A DNA stretch of 64,000 bases from contig NZ_CP029008.1 in the NCBI RefSeq assembly GCF_024585165.1, positions 5,475,501 through 5,539,500 of the forward strand. Direction: 5' to 3'. Position 1 is the first letter of the stretch. Each line of letters begins with the position of its first letter. Under the pieces are notes generated by a model. The model did no database searches. It was given only the letters and a program-made list of their open reading frames with translations, and was not told where the DNA came from. The translations under genes were made by a program, and so were the position numbers. Below, piece after piece: positions 16,709 to 24,763 of the stretch. This DNA is from Bradyrhizobium sp. WBOS07 (GTDB taxonomy: Bacteria; Pseudomonadota; Alphaproteobacteria; Rhizobiales; Xanthobacteraceae).

Positions 16709-17935
16709 ATGATGCGGCGGGCGCTCATCGCTGCGGTGATCGCGGTCACCTGCGGCTGGTCGACCGCCCGCGCCGCCGACGCAGCCTTCACCCAGTTCAT
16801 CGCTTCGCTCTGGCCGGAGGCGCAGGCCGAAGGCGTCTCGCGCAAGACATTCGACGAGCAGACGCGCGGGCTCGAGCCGGACTACAAGCTGCCCGACCTG
16901 ATCCTGCCCGGGCGCCCCGCGACGGGCGCGCCGTCGCAAGCCGAGTTCGTGCAGGTGCCGGCGGATTATGTCAGGGAATCCTCGATCGCGCGGCTGGCCG
17001 GCGAGGGGCAGCGGTTGCTGCAAAAACATCGCGCCGTGCTCAGCGAGATCGAAAACAAGTCCGGCGTGCCGGCCACCGTGATGCTCGCGATCTGGGGCCG
17101 CGAGACCGATTATGGCCGCTACACGCTGCCCTACGATCTGGTCCGCGTGCTGGCGACCCAGGCCTATGTGGGGCGGCGCAAGGATCAATACCGCACCGAG
17201 TTCATCCTGGCGCTGAAGCTGCTCGGCGAGGGCGTGGTGACGCGCAAGGACATGCGCTCGTCCTGGGCGGGCGCCACCGGGCTCACGCAGTTCCTGCCGT
17301 CCGAATATTACAAGCACGGCGTCGATTTCGACGGCGACGGCCGCATCGACATCTGGCACTCGGTGCCGGATGCGCTGGCCTCGGCCGCGCAGCAGCTCGC
17401 CAACAAGGGCTGGCAGAGCGGCGTGCGCTGGGCCTATGAAGTGCAGGCGCCCGCGAAGGTCGATTGCACCGCTGGCGTACCCGAGGTGACGAAGCCGATC
17501 GGCCAGTGGCTGCGCGAAGGCTTCGTGCCGGTGCGTGGCCAGCGCCTGAGCGCGGCGGAGCAGGCCCAGCCGGCCTCACTGCTGCAGCCCGAGGGCATCT
17601 ACGGCCCGTCATTCCTGACCACCAAGAACTACTTCGTCATCAAGGAATACAATTTCTCCGACCTCTATGTGCTGTTCGTCGGCCATCTCAGCGACCGCAT
17701 GACCAGCCCGCTGCCGTTCGCAACGCCCTGGTCCGCCTCGAAGCAGTTGCGCACCAAGGACGTCGAGACCATGCAGCGCGGGCTGACGCGGATCGGGCTC
17801 TACAAGGACAAGATCGACGGCAAGGCCGGCATGCAGACGCGCGCCGCGCTGGGCGCCTATCAGAAGTCGGCAGGCCTCAAGGTCGATTGCTGGCCGAGCG
17901 AGGAGGTCCTCCGCTCGATCCAGGCGGCGCGCTAG
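16709..17935 (+). CDS. Lytic murein transglycosylase, MltB family with peptidoglycan-binding domain
   Basis: This 408-residue protein has an N-terminal signal peptide (cleavage near ARA-AD, residue 23), an MltB-type catalytic domain and a C-terminal peptidoglycan-binding domain (about 340-405, MQRGLTRIGLYKDKIDGKAG). The likely catalytic Glu is E132 in IWGRETDYG, and GLTQFLPSEYYK is the family's substrate block. It cleaves glycan strands in the periplasm to give 1,6-anhydromuramyl ends. The start lies 7 bp after the ettA stop, so the two are probably cotranscribed. The gene ends at a strong terminator. Confidence 0.92.
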   Translation: MMRRALIAAVIAVTCGWSTARAADAAFTQFIASLWPEAQAEGVSRKTFDEQTRGLEPDYKLPDLILPGRPATGAPSQAEFVQVPADYVRESSIARLAGEGQRLLQKHRAVLSEIENKSGVPATVMLAIWGRETDYGRYTLPYDLVRVLATQAYVGRRKDQYRTEFILALKLLGEGVVTRKDMRSSWAGATGLTQFLPSEYYKHGVDFDGDGRIDIWHSVPDALASAAQQLANKGWQSGVRWAYEVQAPAKVDCTAGVPEVTKPIGQWLREGFVPVRGQRLSAAEQAQPASLLQPEGIYGPSFLTTKNYFVIKEYNFSDLYVLFVGHLSDRMTSPLPFATPWSASKQLRTKDVETMQRGLTRIGLYKDKIDGKAGMQTRAALGAYQKSAGLKVDCWPSEEVLRSIQAAR

Positions 17936-17952
17936 CGAAGCGGCAAAAGAAA

Positions 17953-17981
17953 AAGCCCGGCCGATGCGCTCGGCCGGGCTT
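17953..17981. terminator. Bidirectional hairpin terminator
   Basis: The stem aagcccggccga/tcggccgggctt has 12 bp and a 5-nt loop. On the minus strand it is followed by a T-rich run (complement of aaaagaaa), so it serves both the transglycosylase gene and the convergent gene at 18015. Confidence 0.8.
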
Positions 17982-18014
17982 CCCGATTGCGGCGCGCATG
18001 CGCCGGCAATCAGA

Positions 18015-18296
18015 TCAGTAGCAGACGCGAACCGGACGGCTGACCCAGCCGTAACCATCCCAATAGCGCTCACGACGCCAGTAGCAGGGCGCGGGCGGCG
18101 GCGGCTCGGCGACGTAGACGGGACCGCCATAGGCGGGGCGGCTCGAGGCGATGGCGCCGCCGACGATGGCGCCGCCGATCAGGCCGGCCGCGATGCCGGC
18201 GCCGACACCGTCATGGGCCTTCGCGGCCGGCGTGGCGGTCACCAGCGAACCGGCGACCGTCGCGACCGTGAGGGCGGCAACAAAAGTCTTCTTCAT
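18015..18296 (-). CDS. Small exported glycine-zipper protein (paralogue 1)
   Basis: This 93-residue protein has a signal peptide (MKKTFVAALTVATVAGSLVT, cleavage near AKA-HD), a glycine-zipper-like segment GAGIAAGLIGGAIVGGAIAS, a Pro-rich middle and the C-terminal motif CYWRRERYWDGYGWVSRPV. The same plan and C-terminal motif recur in the gene at 18536-18874. It is probably a periplasmic or envelope protein of unknown role. The start has CAGGAGAG upstream. Confidence 0.75.
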   Translation of the reverse strand: MKKTFVAALTVATVAGSLVTATPAAKAHDGVGAGIAAGLIGGAIVGGAIASSRPAYGGPVYVAEPPPPAPCYWRRERYWDGYGWVSRPVRVCY

Positions 18297-18535
18297 GCTC
18301 AGGGCTCTCCTGGGAGATGGGTTCCTCTGGTTAGAGGCACCCGGGTTTCAAAGGTTCACGCACACGCTGATGGAATTGGCCGTCGGGCTAGGAAGCGCGC
18401 AAATGGTCAATCCACGGTAAACGCACACGGAGCTGTGACGAGAAAAAGCGGTGTTTTTCAGGCCCCGAGATGAACAGCGCATCCGTAGTGAACCGGTGCA
18501 GCCGAAGCCGTCGCAGTGAGCCAGTCCGAGGCGGC

Positions 18536-18874
18536 TCAGCCACAGACCCTGACGCGGCGGATGCGCCAGGCATAGCCGTCCCAGAAACGCTGCTTCTGCC
18601 AGACGCAGCCGCCGCCATAATATCCGCGGCCATAATAACCGTCGGAGACATAGCCGGGACCCGGCGCATAATAGCGGGGCGGATAGTAGCCGGGTTCGTA
18701 ATAGCCCGGACCGGGTCCGTAATAATACGGAGAGGCCAGCGCGCCGCCGACGATGGCGCCGCCGATGATGCCCGCGGCTACGCCCGCGGCGACACCGCGC
18801 TGGGCGTGCGCCGGAGTTCCGGCCGCCACGGCCAGGGTCGCGACGGCTGCGACCGCCAGGAGCAATTTCTTCAT
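18536..18874 (-). CDS. Small exported glycine-zipper protein (paralogue 2)
   Basis: This 112-residue protein has a signal peptide (MKKLLLAVAAVATLAVAAG, cleavage near AHA-QR), a zipper GVAAGVAAGIIGGAIVGGAL, a Tyr/Gly/Pro-rich central region with repeated GPGYY-like units, and a C-terminus WQKQRFWDGYAWRIRRVRV that matches the neighbouring paralogue. ATG 18874 is preferred over an upstream start because it begins at the signal peptide and has GAAAGGTC before it. The pair looks like a tandem duplication with a diverged middle. Function is unknown. Confidence 0.75.
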   Translation of the reverse strand: MKKLLLAVAAVATLAVAAGTPAHAQRGVAAGVAAGIIGGAIVGGALASPYYYGPGPGYYEPGYYPPRYYAPGPGYVSDGYYGRGYYGGGCVWQKQRFWDGYAWRIRRVRVCG

Positions 18875-19005
18875 GGGCTTGACCTTTCGTACAAACACGC
18901 TGGAACCTTTGGGGCAGAGTTCCATACTTCGCTTGAATGATCAATGAACGGCCCCTTTGCCGGGCGCGACCAATTCATGGGAACCGGGTCTGCCAGGAAG
19001 CGACG

Positions 19006-19314
19006 ATGAACACGATGATGAATGCACTGATCGCAGCGGGGGTGGTCTCTGCGATCGGCTACGGCTGGCTGGTCCATCTCCAGAATCGCCGCCGACGCTC
19101 GCGTGCCGGGGCCGGTGGCGACGGCGGGAGCAGCAGCGAGACCTCCTACAGCGGGACAAATGACGGCTTCTCACTGGGAAGCTGGTTTTCCGGCGACAGC
19201 ACGGGGAGTTCGACCGCTAGCGGCAGTTGTTCCAGCAGCGACAGCGGCGGTGGTGGCGGGGATTGTGGGGATTGTGGAGGTGGCGGCGACGGCGGTGGGG
19301 GCGGCGGCGACTAG
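19006..19314 (+). CDS. Small membrane-anchored Gly/Ser-rich protein
   Basis: This 102-residue protein has one N-terminal membrane segment (about 5-24, MNALIAAGVVSAIGYGWLV), a basic patch NRRRRSR, then a low-complexity Ser/Gly region ending in a run of Gly and Asp with Cys at GDCGDCGGG. ATG 19006 has AGGAAG upstream. The tail resembles the Gly-rich C-termini of some small envelope proteins, but I recognise no family. It lies divergently next to the glycine-zipper gene at 18536. Confidence 0.65.
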   Translation: MNTMMNALIAAGVVSAIGYGWLVHLQNRRRRSRAGAGGDGGSSSETSYSGTNDGFSLGSWFSGDSTGSSTASGSCSSSDSGGGGGDCGDCGGGGDGGGGGGD

Positions 19315-19475
19315 ATCCGCTCTAATCTTGATCCACCGCAACGCCGGGTTTCGAAGCCCATCTAGGCTGTCCGTGGGCCAGTTTGGAATAGCTTAAAATA
19401 CCGGTTTTTCCTTTTGCATCCGGCCGGCCCGTTAAATATCGATGATGACGCATCACCGAAGGGCCTGCCGCTTCC

Positions 19476-19748
19476 ATGATCGTTTGTTCCTGTAACGTGC
19501 TGAGCGATGACGATATCCGCGCCGCCGTCGCCGAGTCCGACGACGCCGTGCGCCATGCCAAGCAGGTCTATGGGTGCCTCGGCTGCAGCGCCGAATGCGG
19601 CCGCTGCGCGCGGACCATCAAGACCATCATCGACGAAGCCCTTGGCCCCTGCGCCCAGTCCTGCTGTGCCGGCTGCCCGCACAGCCACACGGTGGCCGCC
19701 AACGACGAGACGGCCGCGCCCGCCCAGTTCGCCCTCGCGGCTTGCTGA
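19476..19748 (+). CDS. bfd: Bacterioferritin-associated ferredoxin-like (2Fe-2S) protein
   Basis: This 90-residue protein carries the BFD-type [2Fe-2S] cysteines: C4 and C6 in MIVCSCN, and C41 and C44 in CSAECGRC, with extra cysteines at C34 and C37 and a Cys-rich tail (CAQSCCAGC). Bfd reduces the ferric core of bacterioferritin so iron can leave. Its position directly upstream of bfr supports this role. It is longer than the roughly 64-residue E. coli Bfd because of the tail. The promoter region has only a weak Irr-like sequence at 19382-19398. Confidence 0.88.
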   Translation: MIVCSCNVLSDDDIRAAVAESDDAVRHAKQVYGCLGCSAECGRCARTIKTIIDEALGPCAQSCCAGCPHSHTVAANDETAAPAQFALAAC

Positions 19749-19822
19749 CGTCTCCCGCCGGATCCGCAGAGCTTTTCCCCGGCTGCGTCTCGGTAGCCAG
19801 TTGCCCTCATCCGCAAATTGAC

Positions 19823-19837
19823 TTAGAAACGTTCTAA
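19823..19837. promoter_or_regulatory. Iron control element (Irr-type operator) upstream of bfr
   Basis: TTAGAA-ACG-TTCTAA is a perfect inverted repeat with a 3-nt spacer, closely matching the ICE sequence bound by the heme-responsive regulator Irr in rhizobia. It lies 44 bp before the bfr start, where a repressor would block transcription under iron limitation. Irr binding is inferred from the match. Confidence 0.75.
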
Positions 19838-19881
19838 ATTCGGTTTAGGGCCGATTTGGAATGCAAGAGCTGGAGTGAACC

Positions 19882-20370
19882 ATGCAGGGCGACGCAAAAG
19901 TCATCGACTATCTCAACAAGGCGCTGCGTCACGAACTGACTGCGATCAACCAGTACTGGCTGCACTACCGCTTCCTCGACAATTGGGGCCTGCTCGACAT
20001 GGCCAAGGTCTGGCGCAAGGAGTCCATCGAGGAGATGGAGCATGCCGACAAGCTCACCGCGCGCATTCTGTTCCTCGACGGTTTCCCGAACATGCAGGTG
20101 CTCGATCCGCTGCGCATCGGCCAGAACGTCAAGGAGATCATCGAGTGCGACCTCGCCGCCGAAATGAGCGCGCGGGCACTCTACCAGGAAGCGGCGACCT
20201 ACTGCCACGGCGCCAAGGACTACGTCACGCGCGACCTGTTCGAGAAGTTGATGAGCGACGAGGAACACCACATCGACTTCCTCGAAACCCAGCTCGACCT
20301 GATCGGCCGCATCGGCCTCGAACTCTACACCCAGAAGCACGTCGGCGGGCTCGAGGGCGAGGGGCATTAG
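19882..20370 (+). CDS. bfr: Bacterioferritin
   Basis: This 162-residue four-helix protein of standard length has the diiron ligands E18 (RHELT), E51 and H54 (EEMEHAD) and, from the second half, Glu/His in [11 protein letters not shown]. The heme ligand Met52 is present. Bfr oxidises Fe2+ and stores it as a mineral in a 24-subunit shell with 12 hemes. The start has CTGGAGTGAACC upstream. The upstream ICE suggests control by Irr, and the adjacent Bfd is the expected iron-release partner. Confidence 0.95.
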   Translation: MQGDAKVIDYLNKALRHELTAINQYWLHYRFLDNWGLLDMAKVWRKESIEEMEHADKLTARILFLDGFPNMQVLDPLRIGQNVKEIIECDLAAEMSARALYQEAATYCHGAKDYVTRDLFEKLMSDEEHHIDFLETQLDLIGRIGLELYTQKHVGGLEGEGH

Positions 20371-20393
20371 GCCCTGGCTCCGGCCCATCCATT

Positions 20394-20476
20394 CGTCATG
20401 GCCGGGCTTGACCCGGCCATCCACGTGTTGCCGCGCGACGCAGACGTGGATGCCCGGGACAAGCCCGGGCATGACG
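20394..20476. repeat. Palindromic intergenic repeat, family F
   Basis: It begins cgtcatggccgggcttgac and ends gggacaagcccgggcatgac, with inner tccacgt/acgtgga arms. Partial copies lie at 53466-53502 and about 57105-57131. It separates the convergent bfr and PPOX-family genes. Confidence 0.8.
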
Positions 20477-20500
20477 GTTCGTTTGTGGAACCACGCCCAA

Positions 20501-21103
20501 CTACAACTGCGTCTTGTAGAGCTCTTCCACGCTCTCCTGGCTGGCCGGTTCGCCGAGGCCGGTCTGGTCGTGAATGACCGTGACGATGCTCGGCATCACC
20601 GAGCGCTGCACCTTGTCCGACGACCATAGCTTCGAGCGCATCAGCGCCTTGCCGCAGTGGAAATAGACTTCGCTGACGGCGACGTTCAGCACCGCGCGCG
20701 GCGGCTTGCCGAACTCGATCATGGATGCGAGCAGGTCCGGATCGGCCGAGAGCGTGCCGCGTCCACCGACGCGCAGCGTCTCGTCGATGCCGGGAACGAA
20801 GAACAACAGCTGCACGAAGCCCGAGCCCTCGACGACGTTGCGAAAACTGTCGATCCGGTTGTTGCCGGAGCGGTCGGGCATCAACAGCTGGTTGGGACCG
20901 GCGACGTGGACGAAGCCGATCCCGCCGCCGCGCGGCGAGGCATCGACGCTGCCGTCCGCTCCCGATGTCGCGAGCACGCAGAACGGCGACATCTCGATGA
21001 ACTTCTTCGCATGCGCGTCGATCGCGGGACGCGCTTTCGCAATCACGCGCGGGCTCGGCTTGGCATAGATGGTGGCGAGGTCTTTGGCGCAAAGATCGGT
21101 CAA
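20501..21103 (-). CDS. PPOX-class FMN-dependent flavin-nucleotide-binding protein
   Basis: This 200-residue protein resembles the pyridoxamine 5'-phosphate oxidase-like split-barrel family. It contains FCVLATSGADGSVDASPRGG, the classic FMN-phosphate region, then LLMPDRSGNNRIDSFRNV and a VYFHCGKALMRSKLW block near the C-terminus. The start is taken as TTG 21103, because GGAGG lies just upstream (complement of 21111-21115) and no ATG fits. This would read LTDLCAKDL, initiated as Met. The substrate is unknown; relatives are annotated as MSMEG_1061 or DR_2398 type. Confidence 0.8.
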   Translation of the reverse strand: MTDLCAKDLATIYAKPSPRVIAKARPAIDAHAKKFIEMSPFCVLATSGADGSVDASPRGGGIGFVHVAGPNQLLMPDRSGNNRIDSFRNVVEGSGFVQLLFFVPGIDETLRVGGRGTLSADPDLLASMIEFGKPPRAVLNVAVSEVYFHCGKALMRSKLWSSDKVQRSVMPSIVTVIHDQTGLGEPASQESVEELYKTQL

Positions 21104-21180
21104 CCGCGTGCCTCCGCATCGGATTGGCGGCAACTTACCCGATCGGGCCGTTGCCAGCCAATGGAATCCATCAAGGCGCG

Positions 21181-21534
21181 CTAAACCGCATCCGCCGGCA
21201 CGAAGCAGCTGATGATGATGGCGCCGCGGTGGTGGACGTACCACACGACGGCTTGGCCGACCGGATTGCCCTGGTCGCGGATCACCGCGCGCCCGGGCAC
21301 CTCCATCCATTGTCCTTCGATCGGCACCCAATAGGCGCCGCCGCGCACGTCGTACTCGGTACGATGGCCGTCGGAGATGTCGCAGCAGGGCACGCCGTTC
21401 GGCGCGATGACGCTCTTGAACCAGGCGCGGATGTCGGGCGGAACATGGTCGTATTGACCATTGTCGCGCGCGAACGCGGCGCTCGTCAGCGCCGTCATCG
21501 CGGCCAGCCAAACGCACAATGCGAGGCTGCGCAT
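21181..21534 (-). CDS. Small exported hypothetical protein
   Basis: The protein has 117 residues with an N-terminal signal peptide (MRSLALCVWLAAMTALTSAA, cleavage near AFA-RD). The mature part contains paired Cys in GVPCCDISDGHRTEYDVRGG and WYVHHRGAIIISCFVPA. ATG 21534 follows GAGGACCGC. The conserved-looking CCDxxDGH motif might bind a metal, but this is a guess and I do not recognise a named family. It is probably periplasmic. Confidence 0.65.
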   Translation of the reverse strand: MRSLALCVWLAAMTALTSAAFARDNGQYDHVPPDIRAWFKSVIAPNGVPCCDISDGHRTEYDVRGGAYWVPIEGQWMEVPGRAVIRDQGNPVGQAVVWYVHHRGAIIISCFVPADAV

Positions 21535-21684
21535 GCGGTCCTCCTCGTCGCGTGTCGTGCGATCGGCGCGCAATGGTCTCGCGCGTCGATTCGCATCGTT
21601 GGCGCGATTAAGCCCGAGCTCTCAGCGCATTGCATGCTCAAATAATATGCGGCGCCGACGCCTCGCACATGATGCGTTGCAAAA

Positions 21685-22770
21685 TCAGCGGCGCGCCGAT
21701 TCCATGGTTTGCTGGGGCGTGCTCTCCAGCCATTGCCTGATCTGCTCGCTGTAGAACTTCGCATTGCCGGTGGTGCCGTGGCCGCGAGTCTCGGCGCTGG
21801 CGGGGATCAGGTACAGCTTGCCGTTCTTGACCCGCTTCATCGCCGCGTCGGTGATGCCGGTCTCGGGCGGATTGCGCTCGTCGTCGGCGGAATTGATCAG
21901 GAGCAGCGACGCTTCGATGGCCTCCAGCTTCTCGCCCGCATTGTAGTCGTGTGAGGACTCCCACTGGTAGACGAAGTCGTTGGCGTCCGCCGTGATCGGC
22001 GTCGCGAGCCGGTCATCGACCATCTTGTCGGCCTTGGCCGCGGTCGGCGCCTGCGCTTGATAGGCGAGCGTGCCGCCGATGCTGGCGATGCCGTAGGCCG
22101 TGACGGCGTACTTCATCATGCGCGGCTGGCTGGTGTAGTTGCCGCCATTGTAGTCCGGATCATTGCGGATGGTGTCGAGCATGATCCGCCGCATCATCCA
22201 GTTGCGCGAGGCCATCTCGGTCGGCTGCGAGGCCATCGGAATCAGCGCGTCCATCGCCTTCGGATATTTCTCGCCCCACAGCCAGGTGTGCATGCCGCCC
22301 ATCGAATTGCCGATGACGAGCCGCAAATGCTTGACGCCGAGGCCCTCCGTCACCAGCCGGTACTGCGCCTCGACCATGTCGTCGTAATTGTATTTCGGAA
22401 AGCTCGTCTTCATGCCGTCGGACGGCTTCGACGATTTGCCGTGGCCGATGTTGTCGGGAAGGATGATGTAGTACTTGGCGGCGTCGAGCGGTTGCCCAGG
22501 GCCGAACAGCTCGCCGCCGAAGGAGGGTCCCAGCATGCCGGTGCCCGAGCCGCCCGTGCCATGCAGCACCAGCACCGGCTGGCCCGAGGGCTCGCCGACC
22601 GTGGTGTAATGCAGCTTCAGCTCAGGCATGACCTCGCCGGTGTGGAACTTGAAATCCTTGGCGATCCAGTCGCCCTGCCTGGGGGCGGGATAGTCGGCGG
22701 CCGTCGCCGACATCGAAAAGGACAACAGGACGGTCGATAGCGCGGCGCAAAGCGCCTTCATGTCTCTCAT
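21685..22770 (-). CDS. Exported alpha/beta hydrolase, homoserine O-acetyltransferase-like
   Basis: This 361-residue protein starts with a signal peptide (cleavage near ATA-AD) and has an alpha/beta-hydrolase fold: LVLHGTGGSG as oxyanion region, nucleophile Ser in VIGNSMGGMHTWLWGEKYP, an acid in LLINSADDERNPP and the His in SAETRGHGTTG. The GNSMGGM block is typical of MetX-like proteins. An exported location makes methionine synthesis unlikely; an esterase or lipase activity is more probable. Two ATG codons (22770, 22761) fit the start. The gene is divergent from the DUF2277 gene. Confidence 0.85.
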   Translation of the reverse strand: MRDMKALCAALSTVLLSFSMSATAADYPAPRQGDWIAKDFKFHTGEVMPELKLHYTTVGEPSGQPVLVLHGTGGSGTGMLGPSFGGELFGPGQPLDAAKYYIILPDNIGHGKSSKPSDGMKTSFPKYNYDDMVEAQYRLVTEGLGVKHLRLVIGNSMGGMHTWLWGEKYPKAMDALIPMASQPTEMASRNWMMRRIMLDTIRNDPDYNGGNYTSQPRMMKYAVTAYGIASIGGTLAYQAQAPTAAKADKMVDDRLATPITADANDFVYQWESSHDYNAGEKLEAIEASLLLINSADDERNPPETGITDAAMKRVKNGKLYLIPASAETRGHGTTGNAKFYSEQIRQWLESTPQQTMESARR

Positions 22771-22898
22771 GTCTCTCTCCCCGTTGCGGCTCGTCGTCAG
22801 CGGCCGCGTTGCGATGGAACTTAGCAGAAATGCGGGGAAGGATGTAGGATTTCGGCTGCGCCGATCGTCTTCATGGAAACATCCGGAGAGAGGCCTGC

Positions 22899-23165
22899 AT
22901 GTGCCGCAACATCAAGACGCTGTTCAACTTCGAGCCGCCGGCGACGGAGGACGAGATCCATGCCAGCGCGCTGCAATTCGTGCGAAAATTGTCCGGCTTC
23001 AACAAGCCGTCGCAGGCCAATGAGGCGGCGTTCGACCGTGCGGTGGCGGAAGTCTCGGAGGCCGCGCGAAGATTGCTGAGCTCGCTGCACACCCATGCGC
23101 CGGCGCGCGACCGCGAGGTCGAGGCGGAGCGGGCCAGGGAGCGCTCGCGGCTGCGGTTCGGCTAA
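22899..23165 (+). CDS. DUF2277 family protein
   Basis: This 88-residue protein begins MCRNIKTLFNFEPPATEDEI, the DUF2277 signature, and continues with ALQFVRKLSGFNKPSQANEAAFDRAV and a Ser/Leu-rich helix. The highly charged C-terminus (RDREVEAERARERSRLRFG) is usual. Members occur widely in bacteria as short cytoplasmic proteins of unknown function. The start follows GGAGAGAGGCCTGC. Confidence 0.85.
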   Translation: MCRNIKTLFNFEPPATEDEIHASALQFVRKLSGFNKPSQANEAAFDRAVAEVSEAARRLLSSLHTHAPARDREVEAERARERSRLRFG

Positions 23166-23329
23166 AGGAAGATCATGCGCAAACGACACTCTCAAGCGAT
23201 GACAATTCGTCCAAGTCTCATCGCGCTTTAGCAGCGCCGACCACTCCTTCCGTGATCTGGCTCACGGTATGGGCGGCCCGGCCTTGCCATGATGTCCGCC
23301 GGGGTTTTTGACAGCCCGGGAGCACGATC

Positions 23330-23551
23330 ATGAGCCGCCCCCTTCTTCCTCTGAAAGCAGGTGCCATCGTTCTCACGCTGCTATGGACGGCGTGGATGAT
23401 GTGGTGGAGCGGCTCGTTCTCGAGCGCCCAGGTGATCATCCTTGCCCTGTGCGGCGCGGCGGTCGGCTATCTCTGGTATCGCGCCATGCGCTGGCAGTTC
23501 GAGCGCATGGGCTTGCTGCCGCACAAGGACGATGCGTCCGGCGCGTCCTGA
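23330..23551 (+). CDS. Small hypothetical membrane protein
   Basis: This 73-residue protein has two predicted membrane helices (about 9-27 and 31-50), the first with several Trp residues (LLWTAWMMWW), and a charged C-terminus RWQFERMGLLPHKDDASGAS. The ATG is preceded by CGGGAGCACGATC. Composition and start support a real gene. No family is recognised, and it has no operon partner; a palindromic repeat follows directly. Confidence 0.65.
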   Translation: MSRPLLPLKAGAIVLTLLWTAWMMWWSGSFSSAQVIILALCGAAVGYLWYRAMRWQFERMGLLPHKDDASGAS

Positions 23552-23559
23552 TCTTTCTC

Positions 23560-23691
23560 GTGTCCCGGACGCGGTGCGGCGCGAAGTGCCGCTCTGCAGA
23601 GCCGGGACCCATTCATCGTCGGCGCAGATCTCGGTGATATGGGCCCCGGCTCAGCAGCGCAGCATTGCATGCCGCGCTACGTCCGGGGCAC
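23560..23691. repeat. Palindromic intergenic repeat, family B
   Basis: It begins gtgtcccggacgcgg and ends ctacgtccggggcac around a central gatatgggccccggctc. It has the same type as 5893-6030 and 37041-37159. Confidence 0.8.
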
Positions 23692-23701
23692 CGCCATGCT
23701 G

Positions 23702-24214
23702 CTAGTCCTCGTCGACGTGCTTTTTCTTTTTCTTCTTTTTCTTGTGCCCGCCGCCGTCGTCGCTCTCGTCAACAATGGCTTCATCGGGCTCCTGAACGGC
23801 GGCCGCCAGCGCTTCGCGCTCGGCGGCCTCGCGCTCGCGCTGGCGGCGGCGTTCGTCCCAGGCATCGAACAGCTGATCGAGCCACGGCAGCACCTGCTCG
23901 ATCGAGGGCAATTGGCCGGGCGGACCAGGTTCGCCGCGCGGGCCTTGCGGCCCCGTCGGCCCCTGCGGTCCGGCAGGTCCCTGCGCGCCGACTGGCCCGC
24001 GCGGGCCGGCTTCGCCCTGCTTGCCTTGCGGACCGGGCTTGCCAGGCGGGCCGGCCCTTCCGATCGGCCCCGGCTTGCCCTGCGGCCCCGGCTTGCCGCG
24101 CGCACCGTCGGGCCCACGCCGTCCCGGATGACCCTGCGGCCCAGGCCGTCCCGGCTCGCCCTGCCGTCCGCGCGGGCCCTGAGGTCCCGGCCGTCGTCCT
24201 TGATCGTCTGCCAC
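23702..24214 (-). CDS. Collagen-like Gly-X-Y repeat protein
   Basis: The protein has 170 residues. Residues about 10-101 are uninterrupted Gly-X-Y triplets (about 31), rich in Pro, Gln, Arg and Lys (for example [19 protein letters not shown]). A short globular segment [19 protein letters not shown], an acidic/charged helix and an unusual run of eight lysines with HVDED at the C-terminus follow. The start is GTG 24214 with AAGGGAG upstream. No signal peptide is visible, so surface location is not implied by this sequence alone. Collagen-like proteins of bacteria form triple helices; the role here is unknown. Confidence 0.8.
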   Translation of the reverse strand: MADDQGRRPGPQGPRGRQGEPGRPGPQGHPGRRGPDGARGKPGPQGKPGPIGRAGPPGKPGPQGKQGEAGPRGPVGAQGPAGPQGPTGPQGPRGEPGPPGQLPSIEQVLPWLDQLFDAWDERRRQREREAAEREALAAAVQEPDEAIVDESDDGGGHKKKKKKKKHVDED

Positions 24215-24327
24215 GCCACTGCTCCCTTAACCCGAAGCAAGCTACTTAGCGGCGTTTGACGACAGCAGCAATTCCGCGCCCGCGCCTCGCGCGACGCGGG
24301 TCAACGTCGATGCGCGCGGCCCGCGCG

Positions 24328-24576
24328 CTAGTCCTGATACGCAGGCACCTCGATGCCGGATGCGGCATAGAGCTTGATCTTGTTGCGCAGCGTGCGCACC
24401 GACAGGCCGAGCACGCGCGAGGCGCGGGTGCGGTTGCCGTCGCAGCGCGCCAGCGTCTGCAGCACGAGCTCGCGTTCGACCTCGTCGACGGTGGCGCCGA
24501 TCAGAAGTGGAACGATCTGGTTAGGGGCAAGAAATTGGGCGCCCGGCTCGGACGCAGCGACGTGAACAGTGGTCAT
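24328..24576 (-). CDS. Stand-alone Fis-type helix-turn-helix regulator
   Basis: This 82-residue protein has a C-terminal half that is a Fis/NtrC-type DNA-binding domain: ERELVLQTLARCDGNRTRASRVLGLSVRTLRNKIKLY. There is no receiver or AAA+ domain, unlike NtrC or FlbD, so it resembles a detached DNA-binding domain. It may act as a nucleoid-type or co-regulator; the target is unknown. Two perfect palindromes lie just upstream (24600-24657) and could be its own operator. The neighbouring collagen-like gene runs in the same direction. Confidence 0.8.
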   Translation of the reverse strand: MTTVHVAASEPGAQFLAPNQIVPLLIGATVDEVERELVLQTLARCDGNRTRASRVLGLSVRTLRNKIKLYAASGIEVPAYQD

Positions 24577-24599
24577 CGATACACTCCCCGATCAACGCC

Positions 24600-24657
24600 C
24601 GCTTCCATCGTTGGAAGCGGATCGAGAACAAACGACCCCCAAGCCGTAGATCTACGG
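24600..24657. promoter_or_regulatory. Palindromic sites upstream of the Fis-type gene
   Basis: Two inverted repeats occur: cgcttcca-tcgt-tggaagcg (24600-24619) and the 14-bp perfect palindrome ccgtagatctacgg (24644-24657). Both lie 24-81 bp upstream of the Fis-type start. Role as operators is inferred from position and symmetry. Confidence 0.45.
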
Positions 24658-24723
24658 TGATCCGGTTTGGTTAATGAAAGGTTAATTGCGGGGCGCCGCA
24701 CCAGATGACCTCAGGAATGCCGC

Positions 24724-24750
24724 GAAGCCGCCGCGATTGGCGGCGGCTTC
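24724..24750 (-). terminator. Hairpin terminator of the SDR gene
   Basis: gaagccgccgc/gcggcggcttc forms an 11-bp stem with a 5-nt loop, 14 bp beyond the SDR stop. Confidence 0.6.
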
Positions 24751-24763
24751 GTGATGAATCCGG

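Noticed and set aside
19382..19398. Irr/ICE element upstream of bfd
   Set aside because: TTTGGAA-TAG-CTTAAAA matches one half well but the other half poorly; it is not reported as a regulatory site.
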